Source: Winogradskyella sp. PG-2
Lineage (GTDB): Bacteria > Bacteroidota > Bacteroidia > Flavobacteriales > Flavobacteriaceae
DNA length: 64,000 bases
Assembly: GCF_000828715.1 (NCBI RefSeq)
Contig: NZ_AP014583.1
Coordinates: forward strand, 1,052,001 to 1,116,000
Direction of reading: 5' to 3'
A program made the position numbers and the translations under genes. Each line of letters begins with the position of its first letter. The first letter of the stretch is position 1. This document shows, one piece after another, positions 44,544 to 53,869 of this stretch. The notes under the pieces were generated by a model, which was not told the DNA's origin, made no database searches, and saw only the letters and a list, made by a program, of their open reading frames with translations.

Positions 44544-44577
44544 AAAAAGCGCAATTTGTTCAAATTGCGCTTTTTTG
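44544..44577. terminator. Bidirectional terminator between the small peptide and sucB
   Basis: AAAAAGCGCAATTTG (44544-44558) and CAAATTGCGCTTTTT (44561-44575) are perfect complements with a TT loop. A-rich and T-rich flanks allow termination from both sides. It probably serves both the plus-strand module and the minus-strand sucAB transcript. Confidence 0.85.
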
Positions 44578-44597
44578 ATTTTCAAAATCTTATTCTT

Positions 44598-45821
44598 CTA
44601 AAGTTCTAAAGCCTTCATTACATTATTATCCATCAATAGTTCTTCTGGACTTTCTAATGCTTCTTTTACAGCCACTAAGAAACCTACAGATTCTTTACCA
44701 TCAATAATCCTATGATCATACGATAAAGCCACATACATCATTGGGTGTATTTCAACATTCCCTTCCACTGCTATTGGTCGCTGTATAATATTATGCATCC
44801 CTAAAATTCCACTTTGAGGTGGATTAATAATAGGTGTAGACAACATACTACCAAAAACACCACCATTAGAAATGGTAAATGTTCCACCTGTCATTTCATC
44901 TACTGTGATTTTTCCATCTCTAGCTCTAATTGCCAGACGCTTTACTTCAGACTCAATACCTCTAAAGGATAAATTTTCTGCATTTCTAATAACTGGAACC
45001 ATTAATCCTTTTGGGCCAGAAACAGCTATACTAATATCTACAAAATCGTAAGACAACATTTCTTTACCATCGATCATAGAGTTAACTGCTGGATACATTT
45101 TTAATGCTCTTACCACTGCTAATGAGAAAAAACTCATAAAACCAAGACTCACTCCGTGCTTTGCCTTAAAGTTTTCTTTATGTACTTTACGTAATTCAAA
45201 AATTGGTGTCATATTAACCTCATTAAATGTGGTTAACATCGCTGTTGTATTTTTTGCTTCTACTAAACGCTCAGCAACTTTACGACGTAGCATTGACATT
45301 TTACTTCGAGACGTTCCTCGACTTCCTCCAGTTGGTGTGCCCATTGATGGTACAGCATTTACTGCGTCATCTTTTGTGATTCTACCATCTTTACCTGAAC
45401 CAGAAACCGAACTTGCACTTATACCTTTTTCATCTAAAATCTTTTTAGCAGCAGGACTTGGAGTACCTGTTGCATAAGTTTTAGATACTGACGCTGCTGG
45501 TTTTGGATCTTCCATTTTAGGCGCTTCTTTCTTCTTTTCTTCTTTAGCTGCTAGTTCCCCACCATCTGGTTTGGTAGCACTTGTATCAATTAAGCATACA
45601 ATAGCCCCAACTTCAACCGCATCACCTTCTTCTGCCTTAAGTGTTATAGTTCCACTAGCTTCAGCAGGTAATTCTAAGGTTGCTTTATCACTATCTACCT
45701 CAGCAATGGCTTGGTCTTTTTCTACATAATCACCATCTTCTACTAACCATTCCGCAATTTCTACTTCAGTAATCGATTCGCCTGGCGAAGGTACTTTCAT
45801 TTCTAAAATCATAGGCTTCAT
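44598..45821 (-). CDS. sucB: Dihydrolipoamide succinyltransferase, 2-oxoglutarate dehydrogenase E2
   Basis: A 407-residue protein. The lipoyl domain (1-80) carries the modified Lys in [15 protein letters not shown] Pro/Ala/Lys linker is followed by the E3-binding domain [25 protein letters not shown] (about 120-145). The catalytic acyltransferase domain starts near 175 and has the active-site HxxxDG block [21 protein letters not shown]. It is 25 bases downstream of sucA. It passes succinyl groups to CoA in the TCA cycle. Confidence 0.97.
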   Translation of the reverse strand: MKPMILEMKVPSPGESITEVEIAEWLVEDGDYVEKDQAIAEVDSDKATLELPAEASGTITLKAEEGDAVEVGAIVCLIDTSATKPDGGELAAKEEKKKEAPKMEDPKPAASVSKTYATGTPSPAAKKILDEKGISASSVSGSGKDGRITKDDAVNAVPSMGTPTGGSRGTSRSKMSMLRRKVAERLVEAKNTTAMLTTFNEVNMTPIFELRKVHKENFKAKHGVSLGFMSFFSLAVVRALKMYPAVNSMIDGKEMLSYDFVDISIAVSGPKGLMVPVIRNAENLSFRGIESEVKRLAIRARDGKITVDEMTGGTFTISNGGVFGSMLSTPIINPPQSGILGMHNIIQRPIAVEGNVEIHPMMYVALSYDHRIIDGKESVGFLVAVKEALESPEELLMDNNVMKALEL

Positions 45822-45846
45822 TATTTAAGCTCTAATTTGAGTTGTA

Positions 45847-48612
45847 TTATTTTTTTTGTCTTTGGTTGTTTTTGGATTTATCAAAAACGTAATCTATAAC
45901 TTCTTTATGTCTAATTTTTGAACGCACAGAACTTCCTGCTGCAGGTGCACCATATGGTCGTCTAGTTGCTGCTCTCCAACTTCGAGACTCATTAAAATGC
46001 ATTAACATATGACTATAAGCACCCATATTTCTTGGTTCTTCTTGTGCCCAAACAACATCTTCTACATTTTTATATTTTTCTATTACGTCTGTCATTGCTT
46101 CCACTGGTAATGGAAATAGTTGCTCTAATCTTACCAGTGCTATATCATCTCTATTTAAATTTTCTTGTTCTTCGAGTAAATCATAATAGAACTTACCTGT
46201 AACAAATACTAGAGTTTTTACTTTATCTGGTTTAGCAGTTTCATCATCAATAAGCATTTGAAAACTCCCTTTAGCGAACTCATCAACAGATGATACTACC
46301 TTAGGATGACGTAACAAACTCTTAGGTGTAAAAACAATTAAAGGCTTTCTAAAATTAGCTTTCATTTGTTTACGTAATAGGTGAAACATATTTGCTGGAG
46401 TCGTACAATCTGCAATAAACATATTATCCTTAGCACACATTTGTAAATAACGTTCCATACGACCAGAAGAATGCTCTGCTCCTTGACCTTCATAACCATG
46501 TGGCAATAACATTACCAAACCATTCTGAGTTTTCCACTTATCCTCACCAGAGGATATGTATTGGTCTATCATAATTTGAGCTCCATTACTGAAATCACCA
46601 AATTGTGCCTCCCAAATAGTTAAGGTATTAGGGCTTGCCATAGCATAACCATAATCAAAACCAACAACGCCATATTCTGATAATAATGAATTATATATAT
46701 TGAATTGATCTTGCTTTTCAGTAACATTCTTCAATAAAATAATTTCTTCTTCGCTATCCTCTACTTTAACTACAGCATGTCGATGAGAGAATGTACCACG
46801 TTCTACATCTTGTCCAGAAATTCTAACATTAAAGCCTTCAGTTAAAAGTGAACCATAAGCCAAATGTTCTCCCATTGCCCAGTCTAATCGATTTTCATCA
46901 AACATAGTCTGACGTGATTCTATTAACCTTTGGATTTTACGAATAAACTTTTTGTCTGAAGGAAGGTTAGAAATAACCTTAGTAATATTTTTTAAAACAG
47001 TTTTAGATACGGTTGTATCCACTTGTTCCATCATTACACTTTCTGTAACCCTTGTAAGACCTTTCCACTCTTCTTGCATAAAAGCTGTTATCTCCGTTTT
47101 ATCCTCTTTACGTGAGTCTTCTAAATTCTCTTCTAACTTCTCTTTATACTTAGATTCAATATGTTTTACATAACCTTCCTCAATGATACCTTCTTCTAAT
47201 AAACGCTGTGCATAAATATCTCTAGGGTTACTATGTTTTGCAATCGCTTTGTATAATAAAGGTTGTGTAAATTTAGGTTCATCACCTTCATTGTGACCAT
47301 ACTTTCTATACCCTAGTAAATCTATAAAAACATCGCGCTTAAACTTCATTCTAAAATGTAGCGCAAAAAGCGCAGCATGCACAACAGCTTCAGCATCATC
47401 TGAATTAACATGAAGAACAGGTGATAATGTTACTTTTGCCACATCTGTACAATAAGTACTTGAGCGGCCATCTAAATAGTTCGTTGTAAATCCTATTTGA
47501 TTATTAACTACAATATGGATAGTTCCATTTGTTTTATAACCATCTAATTTAGCCATCTGCACAACTTCATAAACCAAACCTTGACCAGCAATAGCAGCAT
47601 CTCCATGCACAACAATTGGAAGTACTTGAGATGGATCTGTAATCTCATCTTTATCTTGCTTCGCTCTTGTAATTCCTTGAACAACCGCGCCGACTGTTTC
47701 TAAATGAGAAGGATTCGGAGCTATATTAAGATTGATTTTTTTATTGTTATATGTTTCACGATTACTCGTCCAACCTAAATGATATTTTACATCACCATCA
47801 AATACTTTTTCCTCATAATCTTTACCATCAAATTCGCTAAAAATATCTTTAGCAGACTTCCCAAAAATATTAGTCAATGTACTGAGTCGACCTCTATGAG
47901 CCATGCCCATAACAAACTCTTTTACACCTTCGTCCGCTGCTTTTTCTATAATAGCATCAACTGCAGGAATTAAAGATTCATTCCCTTCTAAAGAAAAACG
48001 TTTCTGACCAACATACTTTGTGTGGAGAAAAGATTCAAAAGCAACAGCTTGATTTAATTTCTTTAAAATATATTTCTTTTCGTCTGAAGTAAATTTAGTG
48101 TGATTATCATTGACATTTAGTTTATCCTGAATCCATTGAATTTCTTCGGGTTTGCGAATATACATGTACTCTACACCTATAGAATCGCAATAAATATTTT
48201 CCAAATGATCGATTATACTTTGCAATGATGCTGACCCTAAACCTAGGATTTCACCAGCAGAAAATGTAGAGTTTAAATCACTTTTAGATAAGCCAAAATT
48301 TTCAATTTCTAGTGTTGGCGCATATTGACGTCTTGCTCTAACTGGATTTGTTTTCGTAAATAAATGCCCTCTAATTCTATAACCATCAATTAGCTTTAAA
48401 ACCTGAAATTCTTTTTGAAGTTGTTCTGGTATCTGAGTTGATACACCTTCAATAATTTCACCTTCCATTCCATAACTTTCTGAACCAAAATCGTAACCTT
48501 GGAAAAAGGCACGCCAACTTGGTTCTACAGAATCAGGATTTTCTAGGTATTGTTCGTATAAGTCAGCAAAATATGCTGTATGTGCTGCGTTGAGAAAGGA
48601 ATATTTATCCAT
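45847..48612 (-). CDS. sucA: 2-Oxoglutarate dehydrogenase E1 component
   Basis: A 921-residue protein, close to the usual 930. It starts MDKYSFLNAAHTAYFADLYEQYLENPDSVEPSWRAFFQGYDFG, then EFVMGMAHRGRLSTLTNIFGK, HLGWTSNRETYNNKK, LPIVVHGDAAIAGQGLVYE (thiamin pyrophosphate site), SGQDVERGTFSHRHAV and EAQFGDFSNGAQIMIDQYI. It decarboxylates 2-oxoglutarate and succinylates the E2 lipoyl arm. The E3 gene is elsewhere. Confidence 0.98.
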   Translation of the reverse strand: MDKYSFLNAAHTAYFADLYEQYLENPDSVEPSWRAFFQGYDFGSESYGMEGEIIEGVSTQIPEQLQKEFQVLKLIDGYRIRGHLFTKTNPVRARRQYAPTLEIENFGLSKSDLNSTFSAGEILGLGSASLQSIIDHLENIYCDSIGVEYMYIRKPEEIQWIQDKLNVNDNHTKFTSDEKKYILKKLNQAVAFESFLHTKYVGQKRFSLEGNESLIPAVDAIIEKAADEGVKEFVMGMAHRGRLSTLTNIFGKSAKDIFSEFDGKDYEEKVFDGDVKYHLGWTSNRETYNNKKINLNIAPNPSHLETVGAVVQGITRAKQDKDEITDPSQVLPIVVHGDAAIAGQGLVYEVVQMAKLDGYKTNGTIHIVVNNQIGFTTNYLDGRSSTYCTDVAKVTLSPVLHVNSDDAEAVVHAALFALHFRMKFKRDVFIDLLGYRKYGHNEGDEPKFTQPLLYKAIAKHSNPRDIYAQRLLEEGIIEEGYVKHIESKYKEKLEENLEDSRKEDKTEITAFMQEEWKGLTRVTESVMMEQVDTTVSKTVLKNITKVISNLPSDKKFIRKIQRLIESRQTMFDENRLDWAMGEHLAYGSLLTEGFNVRISGQDVERGTFSHRHAVVKVEDSEEEIILLKNVTEKQDQFNIYNSLLSEYGVVGFDYGYAMASPNTLTIWEAQFGDFSNGAQIMIDQYISSGEDKWKTQNGLVMLLPHGYEGQGAEHSSGRMERYLQMCAKDNMFIADCTTPANMFHLLRKQMKANFRKPLIVFTPKSLLRHPKVVSSVDEFAKGSFQMLIDDETAKPDKVKTLVFVTGKFYYDLLEEQENLNRDDIALVRLEQLFPLPVEAMTDVIEKYKNVEDVVWAQEEPRNMGAYSHMLMHFNESRSWRAATRRPYGAPAAGSSVRSKIRHKEVIDYVFDKSKNNQRQKK

Positions 48613-48726
48613 TACTTTTTATGAGACGTTGTCGTTTCAACAAAATTTATTCAAAAATACAACTTTTACTAAATATAGCTTTGGTTTTATTATATTTATA
48701 ACAAGTAAGAAAGAACAATTTTAGAT

Positions 48727-49272
48727 ATGACAAATTTTAACTCAATTGGCTTAAAAAAAACTATTAGAATTACAGTTTTTACCTGCTTTTTTATGATATT
48801 TTCATTTTCTCAAGATAATAAAACTAAAGATGATAGTTTTTGGAAGAATGTACAATATGGAGGTGGAATAGGATTAAACTTTGGTGATGGCTTTTTTAGT
48901 GGAGCATTAGCTCCAAACGCAATTTATAGATTTAATACCTATGTATCTGCTGGTGTAGGTCTAAATTTTCAATATAGCTCACAGCGCGATGTTTTTAAAT
49001 CTACGGTTTTAGGTGCCAGTGCCATTGGGCTTTTTAATCCTTACAGAGATTTACAGGTATCCACTGAATTTGAACAATTACACGTTAGCAGAAATTTTGA
49101 TGAACAATTTGTAAGTAATGTCGATGATGACTATTGGTATCCTGCTTTATTTTTAGGCTTGGGTTACAGAAGCGGTAACATAACTTTTGGTGTTAGATAT
49201 GATGTATTGTATGATGAAGAGAAGAGTATTCAGAACCAAGCTTGGATGCCTTTTGTTAGATTTTGGTTTTAA
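48727..49272 (+). CDS. Small outer membrane beta-barrel protein
   Basis: A 181-residue protein with a signal peptide ending about residue 29 (FMIFSFSQ). It has strands GGGIGLNFGDGFFSGAL, TYVSAGVGLNFQYSSQR, DLQVSTEFEQLHVSRNF and YPALFLGLGYRSGNITFGVRYDVLYD, and ends FVRFWF with an aromatic C-terminus, as in outer membrane barrels. Flavobacterial homologues are often labelled alpha-ketoglutarate decarboxylase because they sit next to sucA. Nothing in the sequence supports an enzyme. The gene is divergent from sucA. Confidence 0.82.
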   Translation: MTNFNSIGLKKTIRITVFTCFFMIFSFSQDNKTKDDSFWKNVQYGGGIGLNFGDGFFSGALAPNAIYRFNTYVSAGVGLNFQYSSQRDVFKSTVLGASAIGLFNPYRDLQVSTEFEQLHVSRNFDEQFVSNVDDDYWYPALFLGLGYRSGNITFGVRYDVLYDEEKSIQNQAWMPFVRFWF

Positions 49273-49294
49273 TTTCGTTTAACTACCAAAAATA

Positions 49295-49645
49295 TTATGA
49301 ATACTTAGCCTTGTACCAAACCTTTTGCCACTCTCTTTGAAGAATTAAGAACGTAACATCTTCAGATAATTTGAAGATATCATCACCATCTAGAGTTCTT
49401 ATTTTTAACTCTGAAATATCAACTTGGTATAATAAATTGAGATATTCAGAAAATTTATTCTCAATGAGATAATAAACCGTTTCTTGTAAGACTAATTTTA
49501 AACTTGTGGGAAGCGTTTCCACATCTAATTCTAAATCGATGTTAGAAAATACAAAATCTTTGTTCAGCTGGGTTATCAGCTTCTTGTACAAATTTAAATT
49601 GTTTGCTTCTTCTATTAAACTTTCAAAATTAGAAGGTAACACCAT
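49295..49645 (-). CDS. Short conserved protein of unknown function
   Basis: A 116-residue protein beginning MVLPSNFESLIEEANNLNLYKKLITQLNKDF. It is helical, with the distinctive C-terminus VTFLILQREWQKVWYKAKYS. It shares one base with the polyprenyl synthase gene (start overlapping stop), so it is cotranslated with it. It is conserved in Flavobacteria from memory, with no known role. Confidence 0.75.
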   Translation of the reverse strand: MVLPSNFESLIEEANNLNLYKKLITQLNKDFVFSNIDLELDVETLPTSLKLVLQETVYYLIENKFSEYLNLLYQVDISELKIRTLDGDDIFKLSEDVTFLILQREWQKVWYKAKYS

Positions 49646-50619
49646 TATACGCGCCTATTCATTAATTGTTCTCCAAACAATCTAAGCAACTGCTTTTTAT
49701 CTTCAGAAACGTTCAAGCCTTCTAAAACCTTAAATGCTTTCGTAGTATAATGTTTCACAGCTATCTGAGTAGTTTCTGAGGCTCCAGAATTGTTAAATAA
49801 ATCTTTAACAATTTTTACTTTGGTTTCATCTGAAATTGAATTATCTGACATTGTATTAACTAAACTAGATTGCTCACTTGCAGAACCTAGTTCTAAGGTT
49901 TTGAGATACAAATACGTCTTTTTATTTTCTATAATATCTCCTCCTACTTGTTTTCCGAAAGTTTCTGGGTTTCCGAAAGCATCCAAATAATCGTCTTGTA
50001 ATTGAAACGCAACACCTAAGTAACGACCAAAATCATAAATAGCCTTTTGATCTTCGCTTGAAGCTTTAGCTACTATTGCTCCCATTTTCATAGCAGCACC
50101 AACTAAAACAGCAGTTTTATACTCAATCATTTTTAAATACTCTTGTATAGTTACATCATTGCGTGTTTCAAAATCCACATCATATTGCTGTCCCTCGCAA
50201 ACTTCTAAAGCCGTTTTACCAAATAATTTTGCCAATGCCTGAAACGTATTTGGCTCATAATTTTCAAAAAGTTGATACGCTAAAATTAGCATCGCATCTC
50301 CAGAAAGGATTCCCGTATTTACATCCCATTTTTCATGAACAGTTTCTTTTCCACGTCGCAAAGGTGCATCGTCCATGATATCATCATGAACTAAAGAAAA
50401 ATTATGGAATACCTCAACCGACAATGCTGCATTCATAGCCTCAGCAGCTTCCTCACCAAAAACCTCAGCAGTCATTAAGGTTAAAACTGGTCTCAATCTT
50501 TTTCCACCAAGTCTTAGAATATAATTAATGGGAGTATAAAGATTCTTTGGTTCTTTATCAACAGTAAAATCCTCTAAATAACTAATAAAAGATTTTTGAT
50601 AAGCTTCAATGTTTCGCAT
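49645..50619 (-). CDS. Polyprenyl (geranylgeranyl-type) diphosphate synthase
   Basis: A 324-residue protein. First Asp-rich motif LVHDDIMDDAPLRRG (about 85), with GGKRLRPVLTLM before it. Second Asp-rich motif FQLQDDYLDAFG (about 210), with FGKQVGGDIIENKKTYL after it. These are the two magnesium-binding motifs of E-type isoprenyl synthases. It condenses IPP with an allylic diphosphate. The product length (C15-C20 or longer) cannot be fixed from motifs seen here. It is coupled to a short conserved gene. Confidence 0.94.
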   Translation of the reverse strand: MRNIEAYQKSFISYLEDFTVDKEPKNLYTPINYILRLGGKRLRPVLTLMTAEVFGEEAAEAMNAALSVEVFHNFSLVHDDIMDDAPLRRGKETVHEKWDVNTGILSGDAMLILAYQLFENYEPNTFQALAKLFGKTALEVCEGQQYDVDFETRNDVTIQEYLKMIEYKTAVLVGAAMKMGAIVAKASSEDQKAIYDFGRYLGVAFQLQDDYLDAFGNPETFGKQVGGDIIENKKTYLYLKTLELGSASEQSSLVNTMSDNSISDETKVKIVKDLFNNSGASETTQIAVKHYTTKAFKVLEGLNVSEDKKQLLRLFGEQLMNRRV

Positions 50620-50688
50620 AGTACAAAAATAATGCTTTCAACATATTTTAAGGTAATGTTACTTATGTTAAATAATTATTAAAACTTA

Positions 50689-50729
50689 GGAAACTTTTTT
50701 TGTTTTTAAAGTTTCCATACTTACATTTG
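50689..50729 (+). promoter_or_regulatory. Promoter and dyad operator of the efflux operon
   Basis: GGAAACTTT (50689-50697) and AAAGTTTCC (50708-50716) are perfect 9-bp arms, 10 bases apart. The -33 box TTTG (50699-50702) lies inside the dyad and the -7 box TACATTTG (50722-50729) follows 19 bases later, ending 10 bases before the TetR ATG. A TetR dimer bound here would block RNA polymerase, which is the normal autoregulated design. Confidence 0.82.
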
Positions 50730-50739
50730 CGGCCAAATT

Positions 50740-51345
50740 ATGAAAGAAAAAATAATTCTTAAGTCAACTGAGCTATTTTTAAATCTTGGATTTAAGAGCG
50801 TTACTATGGATGATATTGCCAGTGAAATGGGGATTTCTAAAAAAACCATATACGTTCATTTTCCAAATAAAACAAAGCTTGTTGAAGTTACTACAATGCA
50901 TTTATTTGAGTTAATATCTCATGGCATTGATTGTATTTGTGCATTAGACAAAAATCCAATTGAAGAGCTTTATGATATTAAGCGCTTTGTAATGGATCAT
51001 TTAAAAGGTGAGAAATCTTCGCCTCAATATCAACTTAAAAAATACTATCCAAAAATATATACTTCGCTTAAACAAAAGCAATTTGAAGTAATGCACGAAT
51101 GTGTCAACGAGAACTTAAGTCGAGGAATTAATCAAGGTTTATATAGAGATACCATAAATATTGAGTTTATAACTCGTATTTATTTCAATTCTATGCTAGC
51201 TATAAAAGACACAGACTTGTTTCCTCTAAAAATATTCTCAATGAATATGTTAATGGAAAATTATTTAGAATATCACTTAAGAGGTATTTGTACTGAAAAG
51301 GGTATTAAAATATTAAATCAATTTATAACAAATAAACAATCTTAA
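50740..51345 (+). CDS. TetR/AcrR-family transcriptional regulator
   Basis: A 201-residue protein. The N-terminal HTH is KIILKSTELFLNLGFKSVTMDDIASEMGISKKTIYVHFPNKTKLVE (residues 3-48). The ligand-binding part is helical. It is the first gene of a tolC-MFP-RND operon, with stop and next start 3 bases apart. It is likely to repress the operon through the dyad that overlaps its own promoter and to be released by a substrate of the pump. Confidence 0.93.
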   Translation: MKEKIILKSTELFLNLGFKSVTMDDIASEMGISKKTIYVHFPNKTKLVEVTTMHLFELISHGIDCICALDKNPIEELYDIKRFVMDHLKGEKSSPQYQLKKYYPKIYTSLKQKQFEVMHECVNENLSRGINQGLYRDTINIEFITRIYFNSMLAIKDTDLFPLKIFSMNMLMENYLEYHLRGICTEKGIKILNQFITNKQS

Positions 51346-51348
51346 CTT

Positions 51349-52673
51349 ATGAGACAAACGCTCATATTATTACTAAGCTTTCTAATCACTTTCTCTGTGT
51401 TTGCACAGGATGATAAAAGAAGTTTTACACTCCAAGAAGCTATTGACTATGCCTTGGAGAATAACAGAAACATAAAAATCGCAGATTTAAATATTCTCGC
51501 GGCTGAAGAACAAGTTTGGGAAACAACCGCAAGAGGTTTACCACAAATTAATGCGGCTGTAGATTATTCAATCAACATTAAAACACCTTTTAACACTGAT
51601 GATCTGCAAGAAGGAGATCCATTCTTGTTTTTATTTCCAAAACATAATTTAACACCTAGTGTTACATTAAATCAACTATTGTTCGATGGTGGATATATCG
51701 TAGGACTACAATCTAATAAAGTGTTTCTAGAAATTTCTCAAAACGCTAAAGATAAGACTACAAACCAAATTGAAAATTCAGTAGTGAATGCATACAACAA
51801 TGCTTTATTAACTAAAGAGAGTATTGAAATAACAAAAGATAACATTAGCATTCTAAAGTCTAATTTAAATGAGACGACTAAAATTTTTGAAAATGGTCTT
51901 ACTGAAGAAGAAGACGTTGAACAATTACAACTAACACTTTCTAGCTTAGAAATAAGTCTAAAAAACTTAGAGACACTTTACGACATTTCTAAAGGTTATG
52001 TGAAAATATTATTAGGTATAGACCCAAATGATTCTATCAATTTAACTGATACATTAGATAATTTAATTGTACAAAATATTTCATTAGATCTTATAGTTAG
52101 CGAACACTCAGTAACAGATAACATAGATTATAAAATTGCTGAGAATGAGACCACAACCAAACAACTTGAATATAAATTAGAAAAGTCTGAAAGATTACCA
52201 AAGCTTAATGCTTTTGTTACTTCAAATTATCTAGGTTACAGTGATAGTGCCTCTAATTACTTTAAAAAAGAACAAGATTGGTTATTTACTACAGTTGGCG
52301 GATTTAAATTAACCTTACCTATTTTTAGCTCATTTGGTGGTAAAGCCAAAAGAGAAAAAGCAAAAATTGAATGGGATATTGCCAAAAACAATCTAATAAT
52401 AAAAAAAACGAATTAGAATTAGAATATAGAAATGTAAAAAACGAATACAATCTAGCCATTGAAACTTATGCTAACAAACAAAAAAACTTAACATTGGCAG
52501 AAAAGATAGAACGTAAAAACACTATTAAATTTAAGGAAGGGATTTCTAGTAGTTTTGAATTAAGACAAGCTCAAACCCAGCTGTACTCAAGTCAGCAAGA
52601 ATATCTCCAAGCTATAATTGATGTTATCAATAAAAAAGCCGAATTAAAGAATTTATTAAACATACAAAAATAA
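51349..52673 (+). pseudogene. TolC-family outer membrane efflux protein with a frameshift
   Basis: The first frame (51349-52416) gives 355 residues with a signal peptide (FSVFAQ), FTLQEAIDYALENNRNIKIADLNI and an amphipathic TolC barrel/helix pattern, then stops at TAG 52414. The missing last quarter continues in the -1 frame to TAA 52673 (NELELEYRNVKNEYNLAIETY, FKEGISSSFELRQAQTQLYSSQQEYLQAIIDV). The change falls in a run of eight As at 52401-52408, which also forms the slippery A-AAA-AAA heptamer. It is either a one-base deletion, a sequencing error or a programmed -1 shift. The total would be about 441 residues, normal for TolC. Confidence 0.8.
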
Positions 52674-52678
52674 CCACC

Positions 52679-53845
52679 ATGAAATATTTATATATAACAC
52701 TACTTAGTGCCATTTTATTTACCTCTTGTGGAGATAAAAAACAATCTGTTGAATCCGTTATTGAAACCGATAACTTGGAAAATATTAGATTAATAAGAGC
52801 AGAAGTTGTTTCCAAACAGAAAGAGATTGCTGAGCAATTAAAACAACTAGACGAAAGAATTGCTGTATTAGATACAACTAAGAAAATTCCTTTAATTACG
52901 ACATTTACTGCTAAGCTAAATGTGTTTAATCACTTTTTAGAATTACAAGGTAATGTAAGTACAAAAAATAACTTGGTAGTATTTCCAGAATATTCAGGTG
53001 TTTTGACACGTGTTTATGTAAAAGAAGGCCAGAACGTAGTTAAGGGGCAAACACTTGCAAAAATTGATGATGGTGGTATGAGTCAGCAATTAGCTCAAGC
53101 AGAAATTCAAGTAAATTTAGCTAAAACTACTTTTGAGCGTCAAGCGCGTCTTTGGGACCAAAAGATAGGAAGTGAGATGCAATACTTACAAGCTAAATCT
53201 TCATTTGAAGCACAAGAGCAAGCCGTTAACCAAATTAAACAACAGATTGGAAAAACCATAGTTAGAGCTCCTTTTACTGGTACAATTGATGATATTATTA
53301 CTGAGCAAGGAAGTGTTGTGGGAGCTGGTCAATCACAGTTAATGCGTATTGTAAATTTAAACAATATGTACATTGAAACTGATGTCCCAGAACGTTACAT
53401 TACAAGTGTTGTGAAAAATAAAAATGTTGAAGTTATTTTTCCAATTTTAGGCAAAATAATCAATGCAAAAGTTAGACAAGCTGGTGATTTTATAAATCCT
53501 GCCAACAGAACCTTTAAAGTAGAAGTTGCAGTACCAAATATGGATAGAACAATAAAACCTAATCTTACTGCTAAGCTTAAAATAAACGACTACACTAATG
53601 AAGAAGCTATTTTAATTCCGCAAAGTATTATTTCAGAAAATGCTGATGGTGAACAGTATATTTATGTAATCACTGACAAAGCAGATAACATTGCAAAAGC
53701 TAAACGTGTAATCATTAAGACTGGTAAAACTGAAGGTAATTATATAGAGGTTCTTTCTGGTTTAGAAAATGGAAATGAAATTATTGATGAAGGTGCTCGA
53801 AGTGTTAAGGATGGACAAGAAGTAAAAATTCTTGTTGTAGAATAA
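52679..53845 (+). CDS. RND efflux periplasmic adaptor (MFP) lipoprotein
   Basis: A 388-residue protein. Lipobox FTSCGDKK (Cys at about 17). The hairpin is IEVNLAKTTFERQARLWDQ...YLQAKSSFEAQEQAVNQIK. The lipoyl halves are LEFNLQGNVSTKN-type FLELQGNVSTKNNLVVFPEYSGVLTRV and KTIVRAPFTGTIDDIITEQGSVVGAG. The barrel part is FKVEVAVPNMDRTIKPNLTAKLKI. It bridges the inner membrane pump and TolC. Its start is 5 bases after the tolC-like stop. Confidence 0.94.
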   Translation: MKYLYITLLSAILFTSCGDKKQSVESVIETDNLENIRLIRAEVVSKQKEIAEQLKQLDERIAVLDTTKKIPLITTFTAKLNVFNHFLELQGNVSTKNNLVVFPEYSGVLTRVYVKEGQNVVKGQTLAKIDDGGMSQQLAQAEIQVNLAKTTFERQARLWDQKIGSEMQYLQAKSSFEAQEQAVNQIKQQIGKTIVRAPFTGTIDDIITEQGSVVGAGQSQLMRIVNLNNMYIETDVPERYITSVVKNKNVEVIFPILGKIINAKVRQAGDFINPANRTFKVEVAVPNMDRTIKPNLTAKLKINDYTNEEAILIPQSIISENADGEQYIYVITDKADNIAKAKRVIIKTGKTEGNYIEVLSGLENGNEIIDEGARSVKDGQEVKILVVE

Positions 53846-53869
53846 TAAAAATCTTAAAGACAATTAATC

